DNA from: Prorocentrum cordatum
Taxonomy: Eukaryota > Sar > Dinophyceae > Prorocentrales > Prorocentraceae
DNA: 64,000 nt
Assembly (NCBI GenBank): GCA_963575745.1
Contig: CAUYUJ010021059.1
Coordinates: 1,277,354 to 1,341,353, forward strand
Direction: 5' to 3'
Positions 50,225 through 61,640 of this stretch are shown here, piece by piece; position 1 is the stretch's first letter; each line of letters opens with the position of its first letter. A program made the translations under genes and the position numbers. The notes beneath the pieces are model-generated. The model had not been told where the DNA came from. It made no database searches and saw only the letters and a list, made by a program, of their open reading frames with translations.

Positions 50225-50728
50225 AGGCGAGGCGCTAAGCCAACACATGTAAAGAGTGTAAATCCCACTTATCCGCCAGTCCTTTTCCAGAGCGAGGGGA
50301 GCGAGGGCCGCTCTGACTGCCCGCCTCCCCCACGTACGAGCACGACTGCAACCAAGCTGGCTGTCGCTCTCAAAGCGCTCATTCAGCCCCTCTCGTGCAG
50401 TGTGGATTCACTCGCACAGGAGGTGGATCGAAGTACCACTTATATTACCCAGCACACTTCGGGAATCAAGGGCCAGATGTTGCAGGCTGGGGCGAATTTT
50501 CAAAGTTTACAAGCAGTTCGCGCAGACCTCGTGAAGTAGACTATTGCTAGTTTAATACATCAGCGTACTCGCGCTATCCAGAACTTTGCCCTCTTGCAGG
50601 TCATTCAGGATCGCGAGAGTATTGCGAAGGAGATGAGGAAAGAAGTTGCGGGGGACATTGGTGGGATGAGAGAGAAACTAGCGGCGTCGAGGGCGGCTCG
50701 GAGATCCGCGGCACGGGCGCGCCCGTGA
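50225..50728 (+). pseudogene. Coiled-coil relic, probably LINE ORF1
   Basis: One frame between TAG 50222 and TGA 50726 with an internal TAG at 50537-50539. Before it: TKLAVALKALIQPLSCSVDS, LAQEVDRSTTYITQHTSGIK, FQSLQAVRADLVK. After it: TIASLIHQRTRAIQNFALLQ, VIQDRESIAKEMRKEVAGDI, GGMREKLAASRA. The spacing of hydrophobics is coiled-coil-like on both sides of the stop, so the two halves were one protein. In the LINE at 7.5 kb a coiled coil precedes the endonuclease, and another RT relic lies 3 kb downstream here, hence the proposed identity. Confidence 0.5.
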
Positions 50729-53100
50729 TTGGAACGGCAAGCCATCGAGCATGTAGGACGCCAGGTCTGTCGTCGCATCGACCTAGGTGATGTTGGCAAC
50801 TCTTCACGCCTCGTGGCCCGGGGGTTTCTTCGCCCGCTGCTGGAAGCTGTTCTTCGCCAGGCTGCCGCACCGATCGCGACCCAATGTGCGTTGGCCAGCG
50901 ACGCCCACCTATTCTGATTAAGGCTATCAATTGTAGGAAGTCGGTGTTTATCGATGTCCTAAGCGCTCCGATGGTTTTCACATGTCACGCGAGGGGCCGC
51001 ATGCCTTTCCCGACCCGGAGGGCGGCGTCGACCTGGAGTTCCGCGCCCGTCGCGACCTTCTTCTGTCGTTTCGCAAGTTGTTCTGCAATCTCGGGGGCGC
51101 GAGGCAGGCAGCGGCGCAGATCTCCAAGCAAGCGCGCGTCGGATCCACGGGGCTCGGGGGAACGGCTTCTGTGGCCAAGGGCGCCTTCCTTCTTCCCGTC
51201 GTGGAGATTTCCACGTTCGATAGCTCCCCTGAGACGGGCAGTGTGCGCATGATGGTGGACAGAGCAGGGTTGGCCGATATCCTGGGCGAAGCGCATGCGC
51301 CTTGCTTGCGCGTCCGCCCTTCGAAGATTCGCCCTTCTCGACGAGCGCGACAGCTGTCCTGAAGGAAGGAGGCTGGACGGGGGCAGTGCTGAGGATTTGG
51401 CATGCGGGAGCTCGATTGGGCCCTCATCTCCTAAGAGTGGTGATAGCTGTAGTTCACTCGGATCAGCGTCGCAATATCCCCCCCCGCTGGCTGAGGTTGC
51501 TGGTGGAGCCAATCGCCCTTGCACCCCGCTCGCGCTCTGCGCGCGGGGCGCTCGCGACCTCCCTCTGCGCCCCCGTCTCATCCCCATCTCTCAGAGCGAG
51601 CTCAAGAGTTCAGCCGGCAGAGAGGTTGCTCGAGGCGCGCCCGATCCCACGCCCTCAGGAAACCCGCGTTGGCGGGGCCGGCTTAGCCGCGTTAGCTGAC
51701 GAGATGCGCGCAGGCACAGCGCGCGGCAGCGTCATGGAACAAGAGGCAATTAAAGATGTTGCCAGGTTTGCCTCTGAAGCTCCTTGCTGATCTCTTTCCG
51801 AGTGCGGTTTCTATGTGGGTTGTAGGAGGGAGCCCTCGTGCCGCGTTGCTCGGGGCGCGCGGGGGGCCTCGCGGATGCGTGCGCGCGTGTGCCCAGCGCG
51901 CGCGAGTACGTTAGTGCGTCTAAGTGAATATGAGGCAGATTCTGGGCGCGCCACCCCTGCTGCTCACAGTTTGGCACTGGTGGCAGGAGTCTGGAATTTT
52001 GCCCCGATGGATGATGGGGGGTTTCGCGCCGGGTGTGAGGTCGGCCCAGGGGGCTGATGGCAGCGTGGCGCTTTTTCGCGAACACTGCGGCTTCTGGTGT
52101 GGATTTTGCCAGCGTGACCCCGCGCGCAGGGACATCGTCGGTGGTGAGATTCGCGGTGTTTCGCTGCTTGACAGAGTCTGCGCCGCCCCCGCCTGCGGGC
52201 GTCGCCAGTGCGTTGGTTGCGTCGGCGGCGCCGCGGGGGCCCCAGTCAACAGAAGGGCTTCGTCGGGCCATGTCCATGTAGCAGCGACGATCGTCCGTCC
52301 CAAGCCTGGGGCTCTCTTCGCAGCGCCGAGACGGAGTCTGTTGACGCGCGGGGCGCAGGGGGGGCAGACCTCTCGGAGCGCACGCGCAGAGTGAGTGCCA
52401 CATCCGGAGCTCTCGCGGTCGAATCTCGAATCGATGAGCATCGAATGGCGCCGGGCGGACGCGCTGTGCGATTATGGCGCGCGGAGGGGGGGGGGGGGGG
52501 AGCGCTTGCATCTCGACTCTCGCGCCCTCCGACGCCGCGAGGCCCCCGCCCCCTCGTCGGCGTAGACCGCGGCGTCTGCGCGGGCCCCGGCGGCCCGCGC
52601 CCTCACGCCGCCGCATTGAAGAGCAGGTGGTTTGAGGAGGAGATGGAGAAAGCGGAGCAATGAGGGGGCGGAGATCATGTTGAAGCAACGTTTGGCGTCT
52701 CTGGAACGAGGTGGGATGCGATGAGACGTTGGGTGTGACAGAGGGGGCCACTGGGCGAGAATGGCACGCCGCGCCCAAGTCCCGACGGCGCGGGCCGCGC
52801 GCTGGCGCGCAGTCGGTTGGCCGTCTTCCGCGCGAACCTTGCTTGCGCTTGAATCAGGGCGAGAGCAAGATGCGTCTTCGTTTCAAGCGGCGCCCGGCCC
52901 TTGGGCCCGATGGCGCGCCGCATGGAAGCGGGGCAGTTCCTGAGGCTGCTGATGTCATGTTCGATGTCCACGGCGCGGCTTGCGATCGATAGTGAAGGCG
53001 CTGCGCGTCTTGGGGGCTGCGGGACTCGCAGAATGGCAATCCCGCGGACAGGGGAGGAACCCGCCGACCCGGGCGCTTGTGATTCGAGGCCGCCTGGTTC
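50729..53100. other. GC-rich region with unassigned frames
   Basis: Protein-like pieces include GRQVCRRIDLGDVGNSSRLV and LLEAVLRQAAAPIATQ (about 50757-50885), and FRARRDLLLSFRKLFCNLGG (about 51040-51100). No domain is recognised. Possible endonuclease or linker remains of a LINE. G-runs at 52487-52500. Confidence 0.3.
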
Positions 53101-53106
53101 GACCTG

Positions 53107-53154
<48 letters not shown>

Positions 53155-53160
53155 TATATT
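53107..53160. repeat. TA microsatellite
   Basis: About 26 TA dinucleotides with one break near 53149. Confidence 0.95.
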
Positions 53161-53330
53161 TGTGAGAAAAAATCCAGCCCGGGCGCTGGAATTTTCTCGG
53201 GCCAAGCGAAGTAGCGCCGCAGACGGTCATGGGACAGCGGCGAGGAGGGCGCCATGGGCCGCAATATCCAGGATCATGGTGTCGAGGTGGACATGTGGGG
53301 CTTCTTCCAGGTTGCATGTGTCTTTTGGTT

Positions 53331-53397
53331 ATATATACGCGTGTATATATGTGTATGTATGTATGTATGTATGTATGTGTATATATATGTGTGTTGG
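53331..53397. repeat. GTAT/TATA microsatellite
   Basis: Five or more GTAT units flanked by TATATA and GTGTG. Confidence 0.9.
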
Positions 53398-53479
53398 GTC
53401 TCATTAAGTGATGTCTGGGCGGCTTTTGGATTCTCTCGGCGCGGAGCTTCCGGGCTGTCAGGGTAGCGAGCACCCCGCA

Positions 53480-54497
53480 GGCCATCATCGGGTGTTTTCT
53501 CTATGCGGAGGAGCAATTGCGGCGATTGCTTTCGCAGGGGGCTCGGAGATTCGGCCCCGGTCACGCGCGGAATAAGGCAGGGCGATCTTTCGTCGATAAC
53601 ACCTTTCCTCTCTGGCGTTGGACCCGGTTCCAGATGGATCAAGCACCGGCGCGCGCCCGGGCTGGGCCTGGAACGCGCGCGCGCCGCCGAGTGCATTGCT
53701 GCTTCGGTCCGCGGAATGTCAAGTTTGACTTGGTGCCTGCGCTTTTTTGCTTGATCTGCCCTCGTCCGCCATCGGCCTTTCGTTCGCTGGACTGGCAGAT
53801 GCCGCGCGCCTGTCCGGGGGGGCGCCGTCCTGCGCGCGTCTTTCAGCGCGCGCGAGGGGGGGCGGGGGTCGATTCCATGCGCGAGAATTCGAGACCCGCG
53901 CGTTATATGTTGAATTCTTGTCGGGGCCAAGAGCTCGCGCGGTGGCGCGACGGGAACCCATGGTTGAGTCATGGCAGAGGGCCCGGCATCTTCGGTCTTT
54001 TTCGTCGGGGCTACCGACTGCAATTCTGCTTTGCAATGCGAATGGCGTTTTTGTTTTACAATGCCTGCTTCTACTGGTGCGCATTGCTCCAGAGGCGGCT
54101 GGGCCATGTCGGGAGGCTGCGCGGAGCTCAACGTCCTAGGCGTTCGCTAAACCATTGTATGTGCACACAGCTTCTTGGCTTTGTGATATCACTTGGAAAT
54201 GTGGACTTGCGGTTGTTGTCGAAGGCGAATGCATGTTGTGTGGTGTTCAAGTGCAAGGCGATTGATCTGGCTTTGCATGACCTAGAGATGCTCAGCAATT
54301 ATGCTGAGATCTTTCTTGGGCGGCAGCTTTCCCGCTCGCGATGGAAGTTGATGGTTCTGTCACTTGCGAGGAGCCGCCGAAATTCCCCGCTCCGTATCGT
54401 TTCGCGGGCAGTCAGGGAAATCCAGCGCGGGGTGCACGCGCGTTTCTGCGGGCGTCGAGCCGATGACCCCTTCGATCAATTTGTAGCGGCTCAATGA
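53480..54497 (+). pseudogene. Second LINE reverse transcriptase relic
   Basis: VTRGIRQGDLSSITPFLSGV (from about 53559) matches the RT motif R-G-(V/I)-R-Q-G-x-P-L-S of LINEs. After a frameshift, SSAIGLSFAGLADAARLSGG sits where the Y/F-A-D-D box belongs, but DD is replaced. A further frame gives TQLLGFVISLGNVDLRLLS and LHDLEMLSNYAEIFLGRQLS, then RWKLMVLSLARSRRN and RIVSRAVREIQRGVHARF, matching the RT thumb (L-G-x-x-I-x-x-G). At least two frameshifts. Not closely similar to the RT at 12.3 kb, so a different element. Confidence 0.5.
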
Positions 54498-56149
54498 AGT
54501 TGATGCCCGTTTTCTTTCGCCTTCGGTCCCGGCTCAGGGCTCTCGAAATGGCTGCCTGTGCCCATCTTCCAAGTGGCGTTATCTGCGTTATGTCTGGGGT
54601 GGTATGCTCCTCGGCCACATGTCATTGCGCGACCAGAGGGCGTCGTTTCCGCTGCGGGGCGCCTGGCGACCCTCGCCGCTGCGAGCGCCGCCCCGCGATG
54701 AAGTCTCGAGTCGCGAGCCCCCCCTTGGGCCCCAGGCGCCCAGAACACGCCGGGGCGATTCAGGGAGTTTCTGTTCGGCGACGAGCCTCAGTTCTCTACT
54801 CTCGCTCTTCTGGAACCTGCGCGGGAGCTAGATTGCGACGTCGCTGCCGGCGCCGTTCGCGGTGTCTTCCTGAGGATCCACGCCCTCCACCGCTCAGGCA
54901 CTCGACTTCCCCGCAACAGGTGCGAAGCGCGCGGCTGAGGATTTTTGTTGGGTGGCGTAGGAAGTGCCCCATAGTTCTTCCGCAGCCGACCCTGGCCATG
55001 GGGCCCCGAGGTTTTGTTTGCACGTTGATTCGTTTTGCGGGCGCTGTTCTCCCGCCTGGCGTCCGTCTCGACTTCAACTGTTGCCCTGGGCTGTCGGCTC
55101 CCCTCTCGCCATGGAGGCAATGCGCCTGGCGCGCCGCGGACGCTGCGGGCCCCTGGAGAGTGATGCTTGCGAGGGCCGCTCCGACTGCCTGCTATCCCCA
55201 GGTGTTGCACGGGTTTGCGTCGCCCCCCGGGTCTCTCGGCGGCGCGCGCCCTCCTTGCGCCTTGTTTTGGCGCTGTCGTTGCGCACTGGGAAGTGATCCT
55301 ACCTTCGCCTGCAAGTCCATCTTGCATCAGTGCACCTGGCCACTGGTCCTGCGGGCCGAATGGGTCGCGGCCTGTCATTTTGCCCGGCGCGCTGTGCCCC
55401 TCTACTATGAGTTGGCCCTTGGGCGCGCTGAGCTCGGCGATGCGTGCCTCGCAGCACTACAGATCCTGGTCGCGGCTTCAAGTCGTCCTGTCTCTCGGCC
55501 CCGGCCGCTGCCCCCTCGCCTGCGGGGTGGCGCGCTGTTGGGGGCTTGGTTTTTGCATTCGCACTTGCGTCCGTTGCGTTGCCCCCCCTGCGGCTGTTTC
55601 GGTCGTCGCTTTTGCTGCTGCTGCTGCTGCGCGATCTCTCCTGCGCGCCCCCTGATGCTGCTCCGCGGCGCGGCGCCCTCCTCCTTGCCGCGGGCGACGA
55701 GCAGGGGGCGAGCGGCGGCGCACGCGAGCGAGCGCGGCCGCCCCCCTGCCTCGCCACCACGCCCGCCCCGCCCCTGTCGACGAGGCGCCCTGCGCGCTTG
55801 CCTAAGGGAAAGGGGGCCGCATCCCTCGGTGGATCTCCCGCCCCCGACGCGCGCGTGCGTTGAGCGCGCCCCCCCGCTCTCGGTCGCGGCCTCCCGCCGC
55901 TTCCGTTGGCGGGCGCGGCTGCGTCGATTCGGCCCGCTCGAGAGGCGCCGCGGCGCCCCCGTGCGGGTGGCGGGGCCTGCCGCGCTGCCGGTTATCAGCG
56001 GCCAGTTTCCTTCCTCGCTCTCCTGTCGCGCTGCTGCTTCCTCCTCTCCTCTCTCCAATCGGGCGCGCCCCAGCCTGCCGGCGCGCCCCGGCACGGGCCG
56101 CGGGGGCGCGGCGCGCGCCCTACGCGAGACGGAATCAACAACATCATCG
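54498..56149. other. GC-rich region, long frames by composition
   Basis: A 561-residue frame covers the interval but is R/P/A/C-rich with no domain. The part near 54600-54700 could be post-RT tail of the relic upstream. CTGCTGCTG tract at 55611-55630. Confidence 0.4.
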
Positions 56150-56268
56150 GCATTAGCATTACCAACATCACCTTCATAGGCATCCTCATCATCGCCATCA
56201 CCACGTTTACCACCGGCATCATCGCACCCGCCATCATCCCCGCCACGATTCGTAGCATCACAGGCACC

Positions 56269-56300
<32 letters not shown>

Positions 56301-56330
56301 AATCATAATCACCATCCGCAGCCACCTCGG
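56150..56330. repeat. CAT/ATC microsatellite
   Basis: Degenerate CATCAT and CACCATCATC units over 180 bp. Confidence 0.9.
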
Positions 56331-56699
56331 CCCATGCCGTTTCTCCAGATATCTCGCAGACGCCCGCGCGCAGCCGTCGGCGGCGCGCGACTGGGAGATG
56401 GCAGTTGCGACGGGGGGCCGCCCGCTGGCGCGATGGCTGGGCGGCCCGTCAGGCGGGGCAGCGAATTGCGCGGGAAGGGGGGGGGGCCGTGTTAGGCGCC
56501 TCGGCGGTTCGCCGACGGGCGCGGGCGCGGCGTCTCCTCGCGGCCGCGACGGCGGTCGGCGAGGTTGCGGCAAGGCGGCCAGCGTCGGCCCAGGTTCCAG
56601 GCAGGACGGGGGCAGACGCGCGCCCCGCCATGCGCCTAGCCGCCGCCTGGGCGCCGCGTCAAGGGCGCAGCGCGCGGTGGAGGCGGAACGCCGCGTGAC

Positions 56700-58023
56700 G
56701 TGCGCTGGCCCTTGCGAGCGGATTCGCGCGTCGTCCGCCGCGGGCGTCTCGCGGGCCGCTGCAGGCCCCCGCCCGGGCTGGCCGCCCTCGCCCCCTGAGG
56801 CGGCCGGGGTGTCCCGCGACGACCATGGGCCGCGGCGGCGGACGCCTCTCGGCGGCGCAGGCGCCCCCCAGCAATCGTTGGACGAGGGGTCGGCGGCGGA
56901 GGTCAACGTCGCGGGCGGCGGCCTCGGAGGCGACGCGCCCGGCGCCATCGAGAGCGAAGCGATGGTCGGTGACGGCGCAGCTGCAAGAGCCGACGAGGCG
57001 CCCGAGGAGGCGCCCCGAAAGCGCGTTCAGGCCCCTGGCGCCGAGGCGGCGATAGCAGCGGCGATGGCGACGCCCCGCAATTCGAGTTCGGCGGAGCACC
57101 GTGGGGACTTCGACTGCGGCGGCGGACGCTGGCGTCGGCGACGCGGCGGGCGGCGTCTTCAGCAGCGCCATCGGCGACGAGTTTGCGCAATGCGATGGCG
57201 CGGATGCACGCGCCGGCAATGAGCTCGAGGAAGCGCCTGAAGAGCACTGCCAGGACCTCGTCGCCGCGGAGGCCACGCGCGCAGCGGAGCTCGAGGCGGG
57301 GCCCATGGCGGAGGCCACGGCGGCAGCAGCGGCGACGGCGGCAACGCGCCACTCGGGCCCAGCGGAGCACCTCGGGGAGTCGGGCGTTTTTTCGGGGAAG
57401 TGGCGGTTGAAGCCAGAGCCGAGCACGAGCGCGGCATCGAGGTCCTCGACCGCGCGACCGACAGCATCAGCGGACCCCCCCCCCCGCGGCGCCGCCCGAC
57501 CCCGCCTTCGACGCGGTCGGGCACGCGGCCGACGAGGGCGACGAGGCTCGCCCCGCTTTCGAGGGGTCGACGGGCGATGGGCAGGAGGCCGTGCTCAGGA
57601 GGGCCTTCGAGAGGAAGTGGAACACCTTCTTTGAGTTGCGGCGGAGCGCGATTAGCTTCGCCGCCTCGTCGCGCAGCAGGGGCCGGCCATCGGCGCGCTC
57701 AAGGCGCGGCGCGCCGCCCGCGCGGCGGCCGCCGACGAGCGCCGCGACGAGCTCGACCTAGGGCTCGGCACCTTCGACGACGATGGCATCGGAATCGAGG
57801 ATCTCGGCGCTCCGCTGATCGATGGCGACATCGTCGATAGGGGTGACTTGGGGCCGGGTAGAGAAGGGGCAGACAGAGGCGCGTCCATGGGGGTGGGGGG
57901 CGCCAGAGGCGGCTCCCTCGTCGAGGTCGACCTGCGGGCGGGGGGCGCAGCCTCTTGGACGGCCCTTGACGGTGCCGACGCGGCCCTCGAAGTGATCCTC
58001 GGCGGCGCGGCCGAGCTTCAGTA
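56700..58023 (+). pseudogene. Acidic/Ala-rich coding-like frames, unresolved
   Basis: Acidic protein stretches continue across frames: NVAGGGLGGDAPGAIESEAM and ADEAPEEAPRKRVQAPGAEA; then DEFAQCDGADARAGNELEEA and PEEHCQDLVAAEATRAAELE; then VEARAEHERGIEVLDRATDS; near 57600 RAFERKWNTFFELRRSAIS; and from about 57690 ARAAAADERRDELDLGLGTF, DDDGIGIEDLGAPLIDGDIV, ending ELQ and TAG at 58021. The acidic bias is opposite to the Arg-rich shadow frames, so this was probably coding. No family recognised; frameshifts near 57090, 57390 and 57640. Confidence 0.35.
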
Positions 58024-58569
58024 GCCGCTCCCTGCGCCGTTTGGCCCCGCGCAGTCTGTGCTTCGCGTATCTAGTCGCGCGGTTAGTTTGGCTGCCGCAG
58101 GCGCTCCGATTTGTTGGCTTATGGGCGCCATTCGACGCAGCGTCGCCACCGCGCGACACTCCCGTAATGTTGCTGCAAGCCGGGCGCGCCGACGCTTCGT
58201 TCGGGGCGCCAGGCGGGCCCGAGGATCGCGAATGCTTGCGCCGAGCTCGCAAGAGCCTTCGACGGCAGGGGCCCCGTGGCATAGGCCATGTCCCGCGGGG
58301 CTCGGCACGCGCCTGGGTTCACCTCGCTCGCCTCCTCTCGGCGCTGCAGCGCCTTCTGTCCAGAGGTGACTCGGGGCAGCGCTTTCCGAGGCTGGGTGCG
58401 TCAAGTATGTGGTGGCGTCTGGTAGTAGCCGATATGTTTGGCGCCGGTCATCTGCGTTGTGTTGATCCTCGCCTGTGACATGTGTCGTTCGCGCGGTATG
58501 TCGCTGGCCGCGATGCCCCCAGGGGAGAGGTCTGGGCTCCTCGAGGATCATCTCCAGGCTGTCTCTACT
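58024..58569. other. No supported gene
   Basis: Open frames only, no motif or repeat. Confidence 0.3.
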
Positions 58570-58579
58570 GCGTTGGATC

Positions 58580-58655
58580 ATTTCAATCATCATCAGCATC
58601 AGCATCCGCATCGCCACCATCATCTTTAACACCATCTCCATCACCATCATCATCA
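58580..58655. repeat. CAT/CATCAG microsatellite
   Basis: CATCATCAGCATCAGCATCC and further CATCACC units. Confidence 0.85.
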
Positions 58656-59484
58656 CTCGGGGTCGTCATCCCGCTTTCCGATCATCATCCGTGGCCGCCG
58701 TCGGGGAATAATTTGTTTCCCCGCATTGTTTCGGGTCGCAATTGGTCAACAAGGCCGCGTGGCAAATATTTCGTTTCACATTTTTGGTGTGCTTTAGAGA
58801 CAGTGGGCGGTATCCCATAGGCCACTAAGGTCCGGGCCCCTTTCGGGTGCGCCCCCGCCGCGCAGGACCAGCTCGCCCAGCAGCGCGCCTCCGAGGCCCG
58901 GGCGTCCCCCGTGCAGCCGCCCAGCCGGCTGCAGAGGGCGCTTCGCGGCGCGCTGCCACGCCGAGCGCGAAAGGAGTGTCGTTGCGTCCGCTTGCTCGAA
59001 CTGGCGAGCATCAGAGGAGGAAACTGTACCCATGTTGCTACCCTTGCCTCGTTCTCCCTTCTGTCGGGTTCCCTGGGAGGCCCCCGACGCCATGGCTGGA
59101 TTCGCCTTGAAGTATGGTCAAAGCGCACCCTGGGGAAGGTCCGGGGAGTGGCGATGTCGGTACCTTTTGGTTTCGGCGGCGAGCGAAGGGGGGAACGAAA
59201 AAAACAGGCGTTCTCAAAAGGCGGCGGGGGTTCTCAGAGGCTCTTGTGGTTTTGTGAGAAGCGTTCTGCGTCTTCGGGGAAGGCGCAGAGGGCCCGAGGC
59301 CTCCCGAACGTTCTGGGACACCCCGCCCTTTCTCACTGTTCCCCCCTGGGTTTCGCCGCCGAACGTACATGGTGCAAGCCGAAAGGAGCCAACAACCTAA
59401 CACAAACCGGTTGAAAACCTGTACAAACCACCAGAAACCTTGTGAAAACCGTCGGAATTCAATGAAAACCATAGACGTGGAGAG
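58656..59484. other. No supported gene
   Basis: Moderate-GC; 59370-59470 is A/C-rich with AAACC repeats (AAACCG, AAACCT, AAACCA). Confidence 0.3.
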
Positions 59485-59678
59485 AGGAGGAGGAGGAGGA
59501 GGAGGAGGAGGAGGAGGAGGAGGAGGAGGAGGAGGAGGAGGAGGAGGAGGAGGAGGAGGAGGAGGAGGGAGCAGGAGGAGGAGGAAGAGGAGGAGCAGGA
59601 GCAGGAGGAGGAGGAGGAGGAGGAACCGGAGGGTGAGGAGGAGGAGGAGGAGGAGGAGGAGGAGGAGGAGGAGGAGGC
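59485..59678. repeat. Long GGA microsatellite
   Basis: About 195 bp of GGA/AGG with a few interruptions (GCAGGA, GGAACC). The longest of at least six such tracts in the window. Confidence 0.97.
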
Positions 59679-59705
59679 GACCGCCTGCAGCGCGTACGTG
59701 GCGAC

Positions 59706-59894
59706 GTGTTCGTGTTCCAGGTCCGCCTCCTGGGTTGCAGACCCTGGTTCCAAGACGCCATGGATCCTCTGGAGGACCTTCTGGCCAGCGGGTGGCGGCC
59801 TCCTCCCCTTGCAGGCTGCAGTGAACGGGGGCGCTTCCGTGCGCGAGTGGCGGGTTGCGGGCCCTGCCGAGCGAAGAAACACGATGACCATTAG
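59706..59894 (+). CDS. Short coding-like fragment
   Basis: 62 residues: VRLLGCRPWFQDAMDPLEDL, LASGWRPPPLAGCSERGRF, RARVAGCGPCRAKKHDDH, then TAG. Four Cys and normal composition. No family recognised. Confidence 0.25.
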   Translation: MFVFQVRLLGCRPWFQDAMDPLEDLLASGWRPPPLAGCSERGRFRARVAGCGPCRAKKHDDH

Positions 59895-60640
59895 ACCATG
59901 ACCAAGATGGCGCTCGATGATGTCGATGCAGACCTTGGTCATGGTCCGTGTCTGCCGGTGCCGATACGCGAGGACGATCCACGACCTGACGATGACTAAG
60001 ATGGACGGTGACTAAGGGCGACACCGACCTTCTCGTCTTCAGTTTGGGTCATGATCGTAGATTCCTCTTCTTCCACCTTGGCCAGGCCACAGAAGCGGAG
60101 GGCCGTCTCACTGGGCTCGCCCTGCGCCTCGCCGTTTCCGCAGTGCCCGCCCCACTCCCCCGCACTGCGATCTCGCCCCGCCTCGCTCGTTTTTTGCCGC
60201 CCGCGTCCTCCGTGTTCCCCCCGCCCCGCAGGCTTCGCCTTACGGCGTTTCGTCAAGATGCAACTCCTGGGAGGCTGAATTCAGCATCGGCGCTGGTATA
60301 TCCGTGGTCGACAGCAGGCCTGATACGTTCTGATGTTGTTTGTTCTGTCCAGTTCAATCCTGCTTGATCCTGGTCCTTCATCGGGGAAGTGTTTGTTTAA
60401 TGGCCCCTCGTCGGGCTTCCTGGCCCTTCTTAATGGCGGTAGACGATTAGAAATTACCCCCCGGGGTCCTGGGGGGGCTCTATTCGTGTTGTTCAGTGTG
60501 GACGGAGAAACATCGGGGGGACAAACTTGTTGTTCCTAGCCCTTCTGCGTTGTGCTCCCGTTTTGAGTGCAGCACTGCGCTCTCCAACCTTCCTGTTACT
60601 CCTCCCCCTCTTGCCTCCTCTTCCCCCTGCTGCCTCCTGC
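59895..60640. other. No supported gene
   Basis: TGACCA/GACGATGACTAAGATGG-type short repeats at 59885-60015, then unremarkable sequence; C/T-rich at 60590-60650. Confidence 0.3.
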
Positions 60641-60644
60641 TTCC

Positions 60645-61640
60645 TGCCTCCTGGGAGGTCCAGCGGGGTGCCTCCCTGTGGGGCTGCGAAGCGTGAAACG
60701 GTCGCAACTTTCCCAGGCTCTTGGCATGTCGCGCTGAGTCGGGTTATTCGGGGATCCAGCCAGTTGAGACCTTGTCTTTCCCTGGGGACTGCGAAGCGTG
60801 AATTGTCGCCACTTTCGTGGGCTCCTGGGAGGTCCAGCGGAGCGGATTGCTCCGGGGATCCAGTTGGGACCTCGCAGCTTTTTGTTGGGGCTGCGAAGCG
60901 TGAAACTGTAGGTCGCGCGGAGTGGAGTGGTACTGGGACCCACTGGGTGGCTGCGAAGTGTGAATTCGTCATCACTTTCGTGGGCTCTTCGGAGGTCCAG
61001 CTGAGCTGGGTGGTACGGGGATCCAGCTGCTACCTCGCGAAGCATGACATGTTCGAAAGCTTTGGGCACTTCGCGCTGAGTGGGGCCACGCGGGGACCCA
61101 GTTGAGACTTCGCTGCTCCCTGGGGAGCGCCGATGTGTGAAATGGTCGCCACTTCTGCAGGTCGTGCGGGGTTCTGTGGTACGGGGATCAACTTGATACC
61201 TCGGGGCTCCTTGTGGGGGTGCGAAGCGTCAAGCTGTCGCCACTTTCGTGGGCTTCTGGGGCGTCGTGATGAGTGGAGTTGCGCGGGGGTCCAGTTGAGA
61301 CCTCGCGGCTCCCATGGGGTTGCGAAGCGTGAACTTGTTCCCACGTTTCTGGGAGGTCGCCCCTGAAGGGTGGCACGGGGATCCAGTTGAGACTTTTCGG
61401 TGCCCTGGGGGGTTGCGAAGCGTGAACTTGTTCCTTTTTTTTTCGTTGGCTCTTGGGAGGTTGCGCGAAGTGGAGTTGCACGGGGAGCGAGTTGAGGCCT
61501 CACCTCCCATTGTGTGGCTGCGAAGCGCGAAACTGTCAAATTTTCTTTGTTCGAGGTCCAGCGGAGTGGACTGGCACTGGGTTTTCGTCCAGACCTTGCG
61601 GCTCCTGGGCCTCCTCGCGGCAGAGGAGGTTGGCGCGCGA
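60645..61640 (+). repeat. About 100-bp satellite, ten copies
   Basis: GCGAAGCGTGAA or a close variant falls at about 60688, 60793, 60895, 60955, 61039, 61130, 61219, 61323, 61416 and 61521, so spacing is mostly 90-105 bp with one short unit of 60. Other conserved blocks: GTCGCCACTTTCGTGGGCTC, GGATCCAGTTGAGAC. The minus strand stays open through it with about 33-residue repeats (SSRFATP, LNWTP). Confidence 0.9.

Noticed and set aside
54494-56179. A 561-residue open frame
   Set aside because: Arg/Pro/Ala/Cys-rich with no domain, and the opposite strand is open too. Expected from very high GC.
59369-60024. Poly-Gly, poly-Leu or poly-Ser proteins
   Set aside because: Product of the long GGA tract in different frames.
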